Source: Parascedosporium putredinis (taxonomy: Eukaryota; Ascomycota; Sordariomycetes; Microascales; Microascaceae). From it: a DNA stretch of 64,000 nucleotides. This document shows, piece by piece, positions 62,801 through 64,000 of this stretch. Positions within the stretch are counted from its first letter, which is position 1; the number at the start of each line of letters is the position of its first letter. The notes under the pieces were generated by a model. That model had not been told where the DNA came from. It did not search any database and saw only the letters and a list, made by a program, of their open reading frames with translations. Location: contig CASHTG010000006.1 in NCBI GenBank assembly GCA_949357655.1, forward strand, positions 930,001-994,000. The letters run 5' to 3'. Made by a program: the position numbers and the translations under genes.

Positions 62801-64000
62801 ACTGCATACAACCCGCAGGTTCCGCCTCTGTGTTTTCTCGGCCCAACACCCAGGTCCCTTCCTCACCATCCGCCATGTACATCTCGTTCCTTCCTCACCA
62901 GCCACCGCTTGATTAGGGCTCGCTTCTGTCATGATCTCCCCTCACTTCTCTCTCTTCCAATCCCCATGTCTCCCTGGTTTCCTTTCCGGTTGTCGCGCGG
63001 AACGCAACGTAGCTCCAACCAACCCCACGTTTGCCTAGCCCCATCTACGTTCGGGTACCCTCGAAATTGCGCTTTCTGCTAACTATGTGTATTGACTTTT
63101 GGGCTTTCTCGCCTACCCTTTAGCTAACTTTTCGTCTTGACGGATACCTTGGCAGGAAATAGGTCGAGATCCGCGCTGAAGAATTGATTCTAATAAACAA
63201 AATCCAAAAACGGCACCAACCCCAAAGGTGGCCAGCAAGAATTCCGAGATGGCCAGAGCTAAAAAGCGGGCATGGGTCAACCACTCCCCCTACGAACAAG
63301 ATGCTCATGTTGTCCAGTCCTCATCTAGGCCCCGAAATCATCTAGAGAAGGTTAGCTTCTCCAACTCGGCCCATCTCCACATGCACCCCCAGGCAGAACA
63401 TAGCCAACGGGAGTCTCGAAGTGTGTGTTGTGGGCCATTAATAGTGGAAGGAGAAGCCCTATCCCCAAGGAGGAAGAAAAAGCGCGACGTAGCCAACATC
63501 TCTATGGATGGCCTGAAAGGCCAAGACAAACACTAGAACCTGTGACGTTATCACCCCAGCAGTATCGTCTCCACCAGAACTATGATCCCTGCGCCCAGCC
63601 TTCGGCGAACCCAACGAACCAGCAGACATGATGATGCACAACCAGCGGGAAACCCAGGGAGGAAAAGCGCGAAAATTTTAATCACGATGGAGAAGCCGCA
63701 GAGGTGGTAGGTCTAGAACCGCCCACATTCGGGATGGGAAGAAAAGACGAGGGCCGGCATTTTCACTTCTCCTCGAGGCGCATTTCCAACCATTCCTAAG
63801 TGAAGCCGCTTTCACTTGACGCACTACCCAAGAACGGAAAAGAAAGAGAGAGCAAAAGCACAAACCATCACTCTCACCTTGCATACATCCAAAACATATC
63901 TTGTCCATTCGAAGCCCTTCGCGTTAGTGTCCAAGAGTGCGGCTCTGCCGCACACCAATCAATACGTTGACGCTATTACCATTTGTTTTGTACATCTAAT
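58221..64000. other. Upstream region of the Zn2Cys6 gene and remaining 5.8 kb, no supported gene
   Basis: The first kilobase is the promoter side of the transcription factor, with T-rich tracts near 58425-58465. Further right are a long CAG repeat (59815-59890) and short frames on both strands without recognised motifs. Nothing at the right edge suggests a gene entering the window. Confidence 0.5.
59815..59890 (+). repeat. CAG trinucleotide repeat, 13 pure units then CAG/AAG mixture
   Basis: Bases 59815-59853 are 13 uninterrupted CAG units; mixed GAAGCA/CAG units follow to about 59890. It lies in apparently non-coding sequence; the frames through it give Ser, Ala or Gln runs on the plus strand and Leu runs on the minus strand, which explains the open frames there. 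Confidence 0.95.

Noticed and set aside
1..64000. Pseudogenisation or repeat-induced mutation as the cause of the broken frames
   Set aside because: The breaks are isolated one-base shifts next to runs, without the C-to-T changes and stop codons that repeat-induced mutation leaves, and they affect an essential synthetase.

Overview
The window looks like chromosomal DNA of a filamentous ascomycete (Pezizomycotina, probably Sordariomycetes). The reasons are: genes on both strands with short 50-140 bp spliceosomal introns (GTRNGT donors, CTAAC-type branch sites, YAG acceptors), C-ending codon preference, pyrimidine-rich leaders, a fungal Zn2Cys6 transcription factor and several fungus-specific protein families. 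I see no rRNA, tRNA, CRISPR array, transposase, virus-derived gene or secondary-metabolite backbone gene.

Ten protein genes can be supported. Left to right they are: a VPS3-type CORVET subunit (minus, runs off the left edge); head to head with it, a Golgi CASP/COY1-type coiled-coil membrane protein (plus); a secreted DUF3455-type protein (plus, 10.1-11.1 kb); a very large DH-PH (RhoGEF-like) protein (minus, 12.2-18.1 kb); cytosolic tryptophanyl-tRNA synthetase (plus, 19.7-21.4 kb); a small acidic protein of unknown function (minus, 23.3-24.1 kb); an endonuclease/exonuclease/phosphatase-family protein (plus, 27.1-28.0 kb); an Arg/Ser/Pro-rich conserved fungal protein (plus, 38.2-40.0 kb); a single-pass membrane protein (plus, 42.6-43.8 kb); an SSH4-type endosomal SPRY protein that would act as an Rsp5 adaptor (plus, 48.0-49.8 kb); and a Zn2Cys6 transcription factor with four introns (minus, 56.2-58.2 kb). 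The VPS3-type gene is partial, so there are ten complete genes plus this one.

Only about a third of the window is coding. The gaps (6.1-10.1, 24.1-27.1, 28.0-38.2, 44-48, 50-56 and 58-64 kb) hold microsatellites, homopurine/homopyrimidine tracts and short chance frames. Four genes concern endosome, Golgi or membrane traffic (VPS3-like, CASP, the single-pass membrane protein by inference, SSH4-like), but their spacing does not suggest a co-regulated cluster.

Most genes, including the essential tryptophanyl-tRNA synthetase, need apparent one-base corrections to stay in frame. The breaks that I traced usually sit in or next to C, G, T or A runs and usually look like a lost base. This is the signature of a long-read assembly with residual homopolymer errors, not of pseudogenes. 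The transcription factor and the 23.3-24.1 kb gene read without any break. Exon coordinates below are exact where splice sites are given; protein lengths of broken genes are approximate. I found no convincing undescribed system; the large DH-PH protein with its repeated short motif and the long gene-poor stretch are the most interesting parts.
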